Shown piece after piece: positions 44,627-53,231 of a DNA stretch of 64,000 nt. Positions within the stretch are counted from its first letter, which is position 1; each line of letters starts with the position of its first letter. The stretch spans positions 104,735 through 168,734 of the forward strand of contig JBARXJ010000061.1 of NCBI GenBank assembly GCA_049647265.1, read 5' to 3'. The stretch is from JAAURB01 sp049647265 (GTDB taxonomy: Bacteria > Cyanobacteriota > Cyanobacteriia > Cyanobacteriales > Microcoleaceae). Below the pieces are notes generated by a model. That model did not search any database, was not told where the DNA came from, and was given only the letters and a program-made list of their open reading frames with translations. Position numbers and translations under genes: made by a program.

Positions 44627-44761
44627 GGTGTGTCACAGACGCACCTTCTCTTATTATCTGTAATATCACACGATGCAAAAAGCAAAAGTAGGGTGTGTCA
44701 TCGACGCACCTTTTCTACAGTTCAAAATTCAAACAAAAGTAGGGTGTGTCACAGACGAACC
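44626..44761. repeat. Three GGTGTGTC hairpin repeats (same family as after thiC)
   Basis: Units at 44626-44645, 44691-44710 and 44742-44761 share GTAGGGTGTGTC, a short loop and GACGCACC (GACGAACC in the third), followed by TTCTC or TTTTC and similar bases. The first starts inside the ProX-like stop codon and may double as its terminator. Confidence 0.85.
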
Positions 44762-44838
44762 TTCTCTTATTACTTGTAAAATTCATTTGACATCCTCCTC
44801 GTTAGTTTCTTGATTATTGTTTGCAAATTAAGTACTAA

Positions 44839-44874
44839 AAACTAACAACTAACAACTAACAACTACGAGCAAAG
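44839..44874. repeat. AACTAAC heptamer repeats
   Basis: About five tandem ACTAACA units between 44839 and 44864, followed by ACTACGAGC. This is the same family as in 17670-17716 (reverse complement) and 48055-48851. Confidence 0.85.
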
Positions 44875-44900
44875 TCGCCCTAAACGGCAGATATTTAAAC

Positions 44901-45584
44901 CTATAGCGACGATAAAACCCGATAATGTAAAAATATTTCTTGTTGAATTTGCTGCACTTCTAATAACTGCAAACGCGGCGCTACAGCAGCGAGAAACCCA
45001 ACTCCTGCAACAGGTGTGGGTGCATCACTTCCCCCTAAAATTAACGGACAAATCGTTAACCAAAATTCATCGATCAAATTTTCTTGTATGAGTGAACCGA
45101 CTAATTCACCACCCCCTAATACTGCTATCCGCTGAATTCCTAACTGAGTCAACTGTAGAAAAGCATTATTCCAATCAAAAATACCATTAAGGGTTGGTAC
45201 AATAATAATGTGTTCAAACGCTGCTATATTTTGCTGTTGTCCTGAGATGGTTGTCAGCAAGCCATGGGGAACAGGTTGCTGAAAAAACTTTAACTTAGGG
45301 GAAATATGACCCGAAGCCGAACATACAATTTGTAGGGGTTGAGGCGGTTTTCCTTGTAATTGCCGTTGCTGTAATAACTCCGCAGACGTAATGGGTAACG
45401 TTGTGCCATAAGCCTCTAACGTTGCCTTACCAAACAAAACTGCATCAGCCGAAGCCACAATACGTTCTAGATGAATTTTATCAGCCGCCGAACCAAACCG
45501 AGCAGGCGATCGCGTTTTATCTGCAATTTTACCATCTGCACTCATAGCTAAAACCACAGTCGTATAAGGTCGTTGAGTCAACAT
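44901..45584 (-). CDS. RibD C-terminal (DHFR-like) reductase domain protein
   Basis: From ATG 45584 (MLTQRPYTTVVLAMSADGKI) it is 227 residues; the earlier codon at 45674 yields a 30-residue lead without family likeness. Seen: VVLAMSADGKIAD at the N-terminus, a RFGSAADKIHLERIVASADAVLFG, and the reductase core IQRIAVLGGGELVGSLI...LIDEFWLTICPLILGG. This is the pyrimidine-reductase half of RibD without the deaminase, an NADPH-dependent activity in the riboflavin pathway or in other reductions. Cyanobacteria commonly have such stand-alone domains in addition to ribD. Confidence 0.88.
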   Translation of the reverse strand: MLTQRPYTTVVLAMSADGKIADKTRSPARFGSAADKIHLERIVASADAVLFGKATLEAYGTTLPITSAELLQQRQLQGKPPQPLQIVCSASGHISPKLKFFQQPVPHGLLTTISGQQQNIAAFEHIIIVPTLNGIFDWNNAFLQLTQLGIQRIAVLGGGELVGSLIQENLIDEFWLTICPLILGGSDAPTPVAGVGFLAAVAPRLQLLEVQQIQQEIFLHYRVLSSL

Positions 45585-45949
45585 CAGAGAAATATATTTA
45601 ACAATATTAAAGTGCTTGAGCTGAAAATGCATGATACCATCCTCTTCAAGCCAGAATTCAATATCTCTCTGCAAGAGTTTTTCCAGACCCTGTCATTGAA
45701 ATCAAAAAGACTGGGTACTCTACAAATATTGAACCTTAGTTCTACGTGCATCTCTACTAGCCATAACAGTAATTCCCAATATCGAAGGATTAAAATACCA
45801 TCGATCAATCAGTGCTTAACCCCCAATTGTAAAATTGAGTCTGTGATGCTGCAACTGTATCAAAGATCCGTTAAGTTATCCGGATAATACTGATGTAGAC
45901 GCTACTGTAGGCTGAGGTTAAGATTATAGAGAGTTCAGGAGTCTTAGCT

Positions 45950-46897
45950 GTGTCCGAACCTGTTATTTCTGTTATTATTTGTACTCATAATCGCGATCGC
46001 TATCTCGGCACTGCTTTAGACAGTGTCCTGGCGCAAGATTTTGAGGATTATGAAATTGTTGTGGTGGATAATGCTTCCACCGATAACACCCGTCAAGTGG
46101 TCGAACAACGCTTACCTCATCCGCGTTTGCGATATGTTCATGAACCCAAGTTAGGTTTAAACGTTGCCCGTAACCGAGGTGCAGCCGAAACCACAGCCCC
46201 GATCATTGCCTATTTTGATGATGATGCCATTGCGCCCACCACTTGGCTGCAAGCGCTGCATAAAGCGTTTACCAGTAACGAAAAGTTAGGGGTTGCGGGT
46301 GGAAAAGTGACCTTAGTTTGGCCTGAAGGATACACTCAACCCCGATGGTTATCTCCTTCTCTTGCCGGGAATTTAGGGGCTTACGATCTGGGAGACAGTG
46401 TCGTCAATATTACCAATCCTGGAGATACCCCCAGAGGCTTAAACTATGCCATGCGGCGCAGTGTCTTAGAAGCAGTCGGTGGCTTTCAGCTTAATTTAGA
46501 TCGAGTCGGTAAGAACTTGTTATCTCACGGAGAACTATATATGACAGAAGTAGTTCTCAAAAAAGGCTGGCAAGTCGCCTATCTGCCAGAGGCAGAAGTG
46601 GGGCATCAAGTCTCTTCCGAACGACTCAAACAACGCTGGTATTTCCGCCGGGGGTGGTGGCAAGGGATCAGCGAATGCTATCGGGAACAAATTGCTGGAT
46701 CTGCGGGTTTACAACAGTTTCCCCGTGGCGGCGAACGATTGATTCGGGGTTTATACAATGCCGTAAAATATGTCGGCGATCCTGCTCGTAGCTTTGATAA
46801 TCTGATCTACGCTTATGGTCAACTGGGCTATCTTAGTGCCGCGATTAAAGGGATGCTATCCAAACCAAACTCGACTCAACAGCCCCATACGAGTTAG
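45950..46897 (+). CDS. Family 2 glycosyltransferase
   Basis: A 315-residue GT2 enzyme with GTG start at 45950. Seen: ISVIICTHNRDRYLGTALDS, VVVDNASTDNTR, AYFDDDAIAP with its DDD metal site, and a C-terminal acceptor part with PEAEVGHQVSSERLKQRWYFRRGWW. No membrane segment. First of three co-directional genes for a glycan (two GT2 enzymes and a WcaF-like acetyltransferase), which is a usual grouping in exopolysaccharide loci. Sugar specificity is not readable. Confidence 0.9.
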   Translation: MSEPVISVIICTHNRDRYLGTALDSVLAQDFEDYEIVVVDNASTDNTRQVVEQRLPHPRLRYVHEPKLGLNVARNRGAAETTAPIIAYFDDDAIAPTTWLQALHKAFTSNEKLGVAGGKVTLVWPEGYTQPRWLSPSLAGNLGAYDLGDSVVNITNPGDTPRGLNYAMRRSVLEAVGGFQLNLDRVGKNLLSHGELYMTEVVLKKGWQVAYLPEAEVGHQVSSERLKQRWYFRRGWWQGISECYREQIAGSAGLQQFPRGGERLIRGLYNAVKYVGDPARSFDNLIYAYGQLGYLSAAIKGMLSKPNSTQQPHTS

Positions 46898-46957
46898 TCA
46901 CATCTGCTGTTGATTACTATTTCCCTGTATACCGTCTTAATTGTTTAAAATTTTACC

Positions 46958-47956
46958 ATGACATCTAACTCAATTCGGCAAAGTTCAGTCTCTACTCGTA
47001 AAATCCCCGTTTCAGTTTTAATTCCGGCGAAAAACGAAGAACAGAATTTACCCGCTTGCCTAGAAAGTGTGGCGCGCGCGGATGAAGTCTTTGTAGTTGA
47101 TTCTCAAAGTAGCGATCGCACGGTTGAAATTGCCGAACAACATGGGGCGCAAGTTGTACAATTTCAGTTTAATGGTCACTGGCCGAAAAAGAAAAATTGG
47201 TCAATTCAAAACTTACCGTTTCGTAATGAATGGGTACTGATTGTAGACTGCGACGAACGCATTACTTCTGAACTTTGGGATGAAATTGCGATCGCGATTG
47301 AACAGCAAGATTATTCCGGTTATTATCTCAATCGCCGTGTCTTTTTCCTCGGAACTTGGGTTCGTCATGGCGGTAAATACCCCGATTGGAACTTACGCTT
47401 ATTTAAACATCAAGAAGGCTATTATGAAAACCTAAATACTGAAGGGGTTCGTAATACAGGCGACAATGAAGTTCACGAACACGTTGTGATTTCTTCAGGC
47501 GGTCAAGTGGGGTATCTTAAGAATGATATGATCCATGAAGATTTCCGCGATATGTTCCACTGGATCGAACGTCACAACCGTTATTCTAACTGGGAAGCCA
47601 AAGTTTATTTTAATCTTCTCACCGGACAAAATGACAATCAAACCATTGGTGCAAACTTCTTTGGTGATGCCGTTCAACGCAAACGATTTCTGAAAAAAAT
47701 CTGGGTACGATTACCCTTTAAACCGCTCTTACGATTTATTTTATTCTATTTCATTCGTTTAGGGTTTTTAGATGGACGGGCTGGCTATATTTATGGTCGT
47801 TTACTCAGTCAATATGAATATCAAATTGGGATAAAATTATACGAATTAAAACAGTTTGGGGGGCATTTAAATGTTTCTCAACCCTCACCCTCACCCTCAC
47901 CCTCACCTAAACCAACTGTCACTCCTACTGTTGCCCCAGCAGTGGGACGGGAATAA
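46958..47956 (+). CDS. Family 2 glycosyltransferase, WaaE/KdtX-like
   Basis: A 332-residue GT2 enzyme. Seen: VSVLIPAKNEEQNLPACLES, VFVVDSQSSDRTVEIAEQ, WVLIVDCDERITSEL with the DxD-type site, and NRRVFFLGTWVRHGGKYPDWNLRLFK, typical of the WaaE/KdtX group, which adds glucose-like sugars to lipid A core in other bacteria; in cyanobacteria the acceptor is unclear. The C-terminus (QPSPSPSPSPKPTVTPTV) comes from a tandem CACCCT repeat in the DNA. The start ATG lies 60 bases after the previous gene. Confidence 0.9.
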   Translation: MTSNSIRQSSVSTRKIPVSVLIPAKNEEQNLPACLESVARADEVFVVDSQSSDRTVEIAEQHGAQVVQFQFNGHWPKKKNWSIQNLPFRNEWVLIVDCDERITSELWDEIAIAIEQQDYSGYYLNRRVFFLGTWVRHGGKYPDWNLRLFKHQEGYYENLNTEGVRNTGDNEVHEHVVISSGGQVGYLKNDMIHEDFRDMFHWIERHNRYSNWEAKVYFNLLTGQNDNQTIGANFFGDAVQRKRFLKKIWVRLPFKPLLRFILFYFIRLGFLDGRAGYIYGRLLSQYEYQIGIKLYELKQFGGHLNVSQPSPSPSPSPKPTVTPTVAPAVGRE

Positions 47957-48054
47957 CACCCAACTATAAGCAACATTCAATATTGCCAACTTGCGTAGAG
48001 ACGTTACCTGTAGCGTCTCTATCATTATTCAATTCCCCAGAGACAATATTTATA

Positions 48055-48143
48055 ACAACCAAAAACTAACAACTGTACAGATGTAACAGATTACGTCTCT
48101 ACTAACTAACAACCAAAAACTAACAACTAACAACTAACAACTC
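48055..48143. repeat. AACTAAC heptamer repeats ahead of the acetyltransferase
   Basis: AAAAACTAACAACT at 48060-48073 and then ACTAACAACTAACAACTAAC in tandem up to 48142, immediately before the ATG at 48144. No purine-rich ribosome binding site is visible between them. Confidence 0.8.
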
Positions 48144-48752
48144 ATGACTGATCATACAACCCCTTGGATAGACTTACGTCAATACGATCAATCTTGGTTC
48201 GATCGCGGTAAGCCCGGTTGGTTTATTCTATTGTGGTGGTTAGTGCAAGCCGTGACATTTCCTCTGACACTTCATCCCCTGAATGGCATACGCTGCGGCA
48301 TTTTAAGATTATTTGGCGCTAAAATTGGGGCGGGAGTTGTGATCCGTCCAACGGCACGCTTTACTTATCCTTGGAAAGTTACAATCGGAGATTATAGCTG
48401 GATTGGGGATGATGTGGTTTTATATAGTTTAGACCACATTACCATTGGTCAACATTGTGTGATTTCCCAAAAAAGCTATCTCTGCACCGGAAGCCACGAT
48501 CTCAACGATCCCGCATTCGGCCTCAAAACCGCTCCCATCCAGGTTGAAAATGGCGCTTGGATTGCCACAGATTGTTTTATTGCCCCCGGTATTAATATCG
48601 GTGCAAACACTGTTGTCGGCGCTCGTAGCAGCGTCTTCAGCAACTTACCCAGCGGTTATATCTGTGTAGGTACACCTTGCCGTCCTAAATCTCCCAGACA
48701 GATGAGAGGAGGAGTCAGTAGTCACCGAGTCACCGAGTCAGTAGAGACGTAA
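48144..48752 (+). CDS. WcaF-like hexapeptide-repeat acetyltransferase
   Basis: A 202-residue left-handed beta-helix acyltransferase. Seen: an N-terminal phrase about WFDRGKPGWFILLWWLVQ..FPLTLHPLNGIRCGILRLFGAKIG, then hexapeptide turns with the catalytic-type GSHDLNDPAFG (His and Asp) and VENGAWIATDCFIAPGINIG. The WcaF group acetylates sugars for colanic acid-like exopolysaccharide. The last 14 residues or so (SSHRVTESVET) are encoded by the GAGTCACC repeat that is reversed at 2620-2743, so the natural C-terminus probably ends earlier. The gene follows the two glycosyltransferases, about 187 bases after the second. Confidence 0.88.
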   Translation: MTDHTTPWIDLRQYDQSWFDRGKPGWFILLWWLVQAVTFPLTLHPLNGIRCGILRLFGAKIGAGVVIRPTARFTYPWKVTIGDYSWIGDDVVLYSLDHITIGQHCVISQKSYLCTGSHDLNDPAFGLKTAPIQVENGAWIATDCFIAPGINIGANTVVGARSSVFSNLPSGYICVGTPCRPKSPRQMRGGVSSHRVTESVET

Positions 48753-48793
48753 TATATTACGTCTGTACAGAATTCAGGAGTGGGGAGTCAGGA

Positions 48794-48852
48794 CAAACAA
48801 CTAACAACTAACAACTAACAACTAACAACTAACAACTAACAACTAACAACTA
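48794..48852. repeat. AACTAAC heptamer array of about eight copies
   Basis: Eight or so uninterrupted CTAACAA units, from 48800 to 48850. The stop codon TAG of the minus-strand gene (48850-48852) is formed by the last unit, so the array touches a gene end. Confidence 0.9.
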
Positions 48853-50976
48853 TGAACAATCAGGATGTCTTCCCCCTTGATTACAAATATAATTAATTTG
48901 ATTACTATCAAGATTTTCTACCTGAGAAAAGTTCACTCCTTTAAATCGATTAGAACCACTCAATTCAGGATTTGTGATAAATTGATCGTCAGGATCAACA
49001 GGTTCTGAAGCAAATATAACCCCGCTAAAGTTTGCGCCGCGTAAATTCGCACCCGTTAAATTGACTAAACTTAAATCTGCATTTTGTAAATTAGCATTTT
49101 GTAGCCTTGCTTTGGCTAAATTTGCGCCGATTAATTGAGCAGACGTTAAGTTACTATTGCGTAAATCTGCACCTTGAAAATTAGAGCCCGCAAAATCAGC
49201 TTGGGTTAAATCGGCTTGTTTCAAATTACTCGAAATAAATATAGCGCCTTGAGCATTTACTTCTTTCATTCTGGCTAATTCTAAATTAGCACCTGCTAAA
49301 TTGGCATTGGCTAAATCGGCTCCGGCAAACTTTGCTTCTGTTAAATCGGCTGATTCTAAGTTTGTTCCTAACAGTTTTGCACTACTAAAATTCGCCCCCA
49401 TTAAATCTCCTTCAGATAAATTAGCCTGATTGAGTGTAGCTTTAAAGAAGTTAGTATACTGCATAAAAACCTGAGCAAGAAAAGCATCACTTAAATCAGC
49501 ACCCGTTAAATCTGCTCCGCTCAAATCAGCAATCAAATCATCATAGGTTTGATAACGACCATCTTCTCCAGGACTATAAAAACTACTCTTTTTGAAGCTA
49601 GCCTGATTCAGTAAACTACTTCTAAAATTAATACCCGATAAATCCGTTTGCTCTAAAACTAAGGTAAATTGAGTTGCATCAGAAGTATCTTGAGACAGAT
49701 CAATTTGGCTTAAATCGGCTTGATCAATACTACCGCCGTAAACTTTCAAAATTTTAGAAATCGCCCGTTGTGTCGCCTGTAAGCGTTGACTCATGAGCAG
49801 TTTTTCGTCTGGGTTTGCCCCAAATTCCATTGAGTCTAAATCATTCTTTAACGCTTGATTCAATCGGGCTAAATAAGGCAATGCCTCCGGGCCTGTACTC
49901 ACTAACGCTTGTTGAGTTACATCCAATAACATCTCGTTACTTTCTTGACCCAACAAATCTGTTAATAATGGAATTGCCCGAGGATCTTGTAACGTTCCTA
50001 ACGCTAAAATTGCCCCTCGTCGTTGGGCTGGATCTGTCGGGGCAGTGGGAGATAACTTACTAATTAAAGCCAGGAAAACTTCGTTATCTTGATGTTGGAA
50101 TTCGCGGCGGTTGGCTTGATTTTGAATATAAACTTGTGTGCCAAAAAATGTGACTAATACTGCGGCTAAACTGGCTCCCCCAACTATCATTAAAGTGGTA
50201 CCCGGACGTTGTTGCATCCAAGCCCATAAGTTGGTTTGAAAGGCTTTCAATCGGGGTTTATGAATAATGGCATGAACCGCATCTTGATCGTCCATTAAAT
50301 CATAACTGGTGAAGGGATTCGTATGAAAGGGTAAGCCCGCTTGACGCACACTTGTACCCGCCAGTAAATCATGTCCGGTGCGACCTTTAAACCGTGTACC
50401 CATTAACCCATCAATTAACACCATTGCCCCGGATAACCCGACAAATAATAGCAGGTTAGGAAATGCCCCGGTAAACTGCCAAAGCGTGTAAGCAATACCC
50501 AAAGGAATTCCCCACCGTCCCACACTTTCGCGGTAAAATATTCTCAGTAGACTGGGGGGAGCCTGGCTTTTATCATTGACAACCATAACCCCAAACCAAC
50601 GTTTTGGAATCGTTTGTCCACTACGGGCGAGTAAATAAAGCTGCCATCCACCCACTAACATCGGGGTCAAGAGTGCGGCTGACCAGAACAAATTGGTTAA
50701 AGTAGTAACTTGAGGGTTGCGATCGCGGACTGGAATCGCTAAAGTAGCAGCAACGGTTTCGGAAGTGGCTTTTAGGACTGGGTTAAGGGGAACATTTTGG
50801 GGACTGTTGTTACACAATGCCCCAATGGTTAATGGTACTAACCCACTGGTGACGACTAAGGAAACTTCTACAGTCCACGCCCCACACCGACGAACCCACA
50901 GAGGAGAGGAGCGAATTCGGGTGATCCAGGATGTATCTGTTGAATGAGGGGTTTGATCGACAGTTGGGCTAGCCAT
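48850..50976 (-). CDS. RDD-domain membrane protein with HEAT-like and pentapeptide repeats
   Basis: A 708-residue protein. Seen: an N-terminal membrane part with several hydrophobic segments (residues about 30-210) holding an RDD-type domain (FGVMVVND...GLMGTRFKGRTGHDLLAGTSVR); a TM segment near 265; a HEAT-like stretch (RRGAILALGTLQDPRAIPLLTDLLG..., about 310-365); then some 40 pentapeptide repeats of the A(D/N)LXX type from about 415 to 680, which fold as a right-handed square helix. RDD proteins are poorly characterised; some are ion transporters or stress proteins. This combined architecture is unusual, and its function is unknown. Confidence 0.85.
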   Translation of the reverse strand: MASPTVDQTPHSTDTSWITRIRSSPLWVRRCGAWTVEVSLVVTSGLVPLTIGALCNNSPQNVPLNPVLKATSETVAATLAIPVRDRNPQVTTLTNLFWSAALLTPMLVGGWQLYLLARSGQTIPKRWFGVMVVNDKSQAPPSLLRIFYRESVGRWGIPLGIAYTLWQFTGAFPNLLLFVGLSGAMVLIDGLMGTRFKGRTGHDLLAGTSVRQAGLPFHTNPFTSYDLMDDQDAVHAIIHKPRLKAFQTNLWAWMQQRPGTTLMIVGGASLAAVLVTFFGTQVYIQNQANRREFQHQDNEVFLALISKLSPTAPTDPAQRRGAILALGTLQDPRAIPLLTDLLGQESNEMLLDVTQQALVSTGPEALPYLARLNQALKNDLDSMEFGANPDEKLLMSQRLQATQRAISKILKVYGGSIDQADLSQIDLSQDTSDATQFTLVLEQTDLSGINFRSSLLNQASFKKSSFYSPGEDGRYQTYDDLIADLSGADLTGADLSDAFLAQVFMQYTNFFKATLNQANLSEGDLMGANFSSAKLLGTNLESADLTEAKFAGADLANANLAGANLELARMKEVNAQGAIFISSNLKQADLTQADFAGSNFQGADLRNSNLTSAQLIGANLAKARLQNANLQNADLSLVNLTGANLRGANFSGVIFASEPVDPDDQFITNPELSGSNRFKGVNFSQVENLDSNQINYICNQGGRHPDCS

Positions 50977-50983
50977 AGTGGAC

Positions 50984-51301
50984 TTAGTCTTTAAAGAACT
51001 TAGATGATTTGAAAAGCTGATACCCTATGTACACGATTATTCCAATAACTGCAAGGGTAATTGCTAAAGAAATTAATCGAACAATGGTTTGTAACAGCAT
51101 TAGTCCGGCGGCTACACCTAAGACAGCTACCACAATTTGCCCCGTTTTGGGGAGATCCTTAAACCAGACTAAAAATTGTTGATATCCCTTTTTTATCGGC
51201 TCAGAGAATTTGTCAGAATTAATCAGAGGTTGAGTATCGTGAAGTTCAGCTTCTAAGTCTTCGAGTTTGCGTTTGACATCTTTGTCATTTTGATAACTCA
51301 T
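50984..51301 (-). CDS. Small membrane protein, function unknown
   Basis: From ATG 51301 (MSYQNDKDVKRK), with AAAAGGAC upstream, it is 105 residues; a longer reading from 51331 is not supported. Seen: a charged, helical N-terminus (KRKLEDLEAELHD) and two hydrophobic segments (GQIVVAVLGVAAGLMLLQTIV and SLAITLAVIGIIVYIGY, each within about residues 50-97) ending in a Lys-rich tail. The stop lies seven bases before the start of the RDD gene, so the two form an operon in which this one is first. Role unknown; a link to the RDD protein is suggested by context only. Confidence 0.7.
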   Translation of the reverse strand: MSYQNDKDVKRKLEDLEAELHDTQPLINSDKFSEPIKKGYQQFLVWFKDLPKTGQIVVAVLGVAAGLMLLQTIVRLISLAITLAVIGIIVYIGYQLFKSSKFFKD

Positions 51302-51418
51302 GAGAATTGTCCTTTTGCCTGAATGCCTCAATGACAGTTTTACACAACTACAAGTAAACTCGCCTGTTTTTTCTGCTTCTGTTTGTATTGTACTGATATC
51401 AGCCTAGTTAAAATAAAC

Positions 51419-51820
51419 ATGAAATTATTTCATCTCTTCACTACATTTTCTTGCTTGACTCTACTTTCCTTCACCTCTGCCGCTTTAGCCCAGCAAGTCA
51501 TCCCCGGACAACCCGTCTCGGCATCTGGCACATCTGGCGGAACGGTTAATAGTGGAGATTGTGGGTATATTGCCAATGCACCTAATCATACCATTGAGGT
51601 GACTGAAGATTTACCTTACTGGCGAATTGCGGTACAAACCACCGGAAAACCGACGCTATTGATACAAGGGCCAGGCGGGCGCTATTGTGTCTTACCCAGC
51701 GCTTCAGGGGGGAGATTACAATTTTCCGGTTATGGCACAAAAGGGACTTATCAGATCTTTGTTGGCGATCGCGCGTCAGGTCAACATCCCTATCAATTAT
51801 CTATTTCTGACAAGCGATAA
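51419..51820 (+). CDS. Small secreted protein, function unknown
   Basis: From ATG 51419 (MKLFHLFTTFSCL) it has a signal peptide ending at ALAQQ, so the mature protein is about 107 residues and is exported. Seen: a mature part with CGYIANAPNHTIEVTEDLPYWRIAVQTTGKPTLLIQGPGGRYC, with two Cys that may pair, and a C-terminal half YGTKGTYQIFVGDRASGQHPYQLSISD that looks like a small beta-sandwich. No named family recognised. A broken duplicate of its 3' part follows at 51838-51978. Confidence 0.7.
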   Translation: MKLFHLFTTFSCLTLLSFTSAALAQQVIPGQPVSASGTSGGTVNSGDCGYIANAPNHTIEVTEDLPYWRIAVQTTGKPTLLIQGPGGRYCVLPSASGGRLQFSGYGTKGTYQIFVGDRASGQHPYQLSISDKR

Positions 51821-51837
51821 TTGGTATTGACAGAGAA

Positions 51838-51978
51838 CGTTACAATTTTTGGGTTATGGCACAAAAGGCATTTATCAAATCTTTGTTGGCGGTGGCGTAG
51901 CCTGTGCGATCGCACGTATCGCGAGCAAGGTCAGCATCGGTATCAGTTATCGATTTCTGACCAACGAAATTAGTTAAT
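51838..51978 (+). pseudogene. Decayed duplicate of the 3' end of the secreted protein gene
   Basis: The bases TACAATTTTTGGGTTATGGC, then ACAAAAGGCATTTATCAAAT and TTTGTTGGCG, match the last 110 bases of the gene at 51419-51820 (TACAATTTTCCGGTTATGGC and so on), including the final CAT.GGTATCA and ATTTCTGA. An insertion GGTGGCGTAGCCTGTGCGAT, part of a HIP1-linked repeat, breaks the frame. It has no start codon and cannot be expressed as such. Confidence 0.75.
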
Positions 51979-52046
51979 GAGTTATCTGTCACTCATATTA
52001 CCTCTAAAATTGTAATAATTTATTCTTGTTGGTTTCTACAAGGCAT

Positions 52047-53231
52047 ATGAAAATTGTTTCTATAAAAATTAAAAATTATCGGGTTTTTGAATCTTTAGAA
52101 ATTAAAGATATCCCTGCCTTTTGCGTGATTATTGGAGCAAATGGTACAGGAAAATCAACTTTATTCGATATATTCGGTTTTCTACGAGATGCCTTAAAAA
52201 ATAATATTCGTCAAGCCCTTCAAATTCGAGGTGGATTTAATGAAGTTATTACCCGAGGTAAAAATGAAGAAGATATCGAAATAGAACTCAAGTTTCGTAT
52301 TAATCTTTTAGAAACAGAGCGTCTTGTTACCTACATTTTGATTGTTAGTCAAGAAAAAAAACGTCCTTTTATCAAAAGAGAGATCCTACGTTACAAGCGT
52401 GGTGAGCATGGTAAACCCTTCCATTTTATTGATTTTCATAACGGTAAAGGATATGCCATTATCAACGAAGAAGATTTTAGTCAACCTGATGAAGAACTAG
52501 AGCGCGTTGAACAACAACTTGAATCTAGTGATATCTTGGCGATTAAAGGTTTAGGACAATTCCAACGTTTTAAGGCTGCTAGTGCCTTTCGTTCCTTGAT
52601 TGAAAATTGGCACGTTTCTGATTTTCATATTAGTGATGCGAGAGGGAGTAAAGATGCACTCTATGCCGAACATCTCTCTCCTACAGGCGATAATATGGCA
52701 GTTGTCGCCCAATATATTTATCAAAATCATCCTGATATTTTTAAAGAGATTCTCAATAAAATGCGAGAAAGAGTTCCTGGTATTTCTCAGGTAGAAGCCA
52801 AGGAAACCGAAGATGGTAGATTAATCTTGAAATTTCAAGATCAAGCCTTTAAAGATCCATTCATTGATCGCTATGTTTCAGATGGCACAATGAAGATGTT
52901 TGCTTATTTAATTCTACTTTTTGATCCTCAACCTCATCCCTTACTTTGTGTTGAAGAACCTGAAAACCAGCTTTATCCTAGCTTTCTCCATGAACTGGCT
53001 GAAGAATTTGCTAGCTATGCTCATAGAGGTGGGCAAGTCTTTGTCTCTACACATTCGCCCGATTTTCTGAATGCTGTTCCCCTAGATAGCATTTTTTGGT
53101 TAACAAAAGAACAAGGTATTACTAAAATTTTTCGAGCCAGCGATAATGAAGTCCTTAAGAACTTAGTTAAAGCCGGTGACTTGCCCGGATATCTTTGGAA
53201 TCAAGGCTGGTTTGAAGGAGTCGCACCCTAA
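52047..53231 (+). CDS. AAA family ATPase (AAA_21/OLD-like)
   Basis: A 394-residue ABC/SMC-type ATPase from ATG 52047, close behind AAGG; the upstream codon at 52026 is unlikely. Seen: KIVSIKIKNYRVFESLEI at the N-terminus, Walker A VIIGANGTGKSTLFDIFG (about residues 29-40), signature-like FVSDGTMKMFAYLILL, Walker B PLLCVEEPENQLYP (about 301), and VFVSTHSPDFLN with the conserved His. This is the OLD/COG4637 type, which in OLD nucleases is followed by a TOPRIM domain. Here the TOPRIM-like part is the separate DUF4276 gene, which begins in the same TAATG overlap. The pair may be a phage defence module; this is inference. Confidence 0.88.
   Translation: MKIVSIKIKNYRVFESLEIKDIPAFCVIIGANGTGKSTLFDIFGFLRDALKNNIRQALQIRGGFNEVITRGKNEEDIEIELKFRINLLETERLVTYILIVSQEKKRPFIKREILRYKRGEHGKPFHFIDFHNGKGYAIINEEDFSQPDEELERVEQQLESSDILAIKGLGQFQRFKAASAFRSLIENWHVSDFHISDARGSKDALYAEHLSPTGDNMAVVAQYIYQNHPDIFKEILNKMRERVPGISQVEAKETEDGRLILKFQDQAFKDPFIDRYVSDGTMKMFAYLILLFDPQPHPLLCVEEPENQLYPSFLHELAEEFASYAHRGGQVFVSTHSPDFLNAVPLDSIFWLTKEQGITKIFRASDNEVLKNLVKAGDLPGYLWNQGWFEGVAP

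Noticed and set aside
45573..45887. 104-codon plus-strand ORF opposite the RibD-like gene start
   Set aside because: No family features; it overlaps the probable promoter and start of the minus-strand gene.
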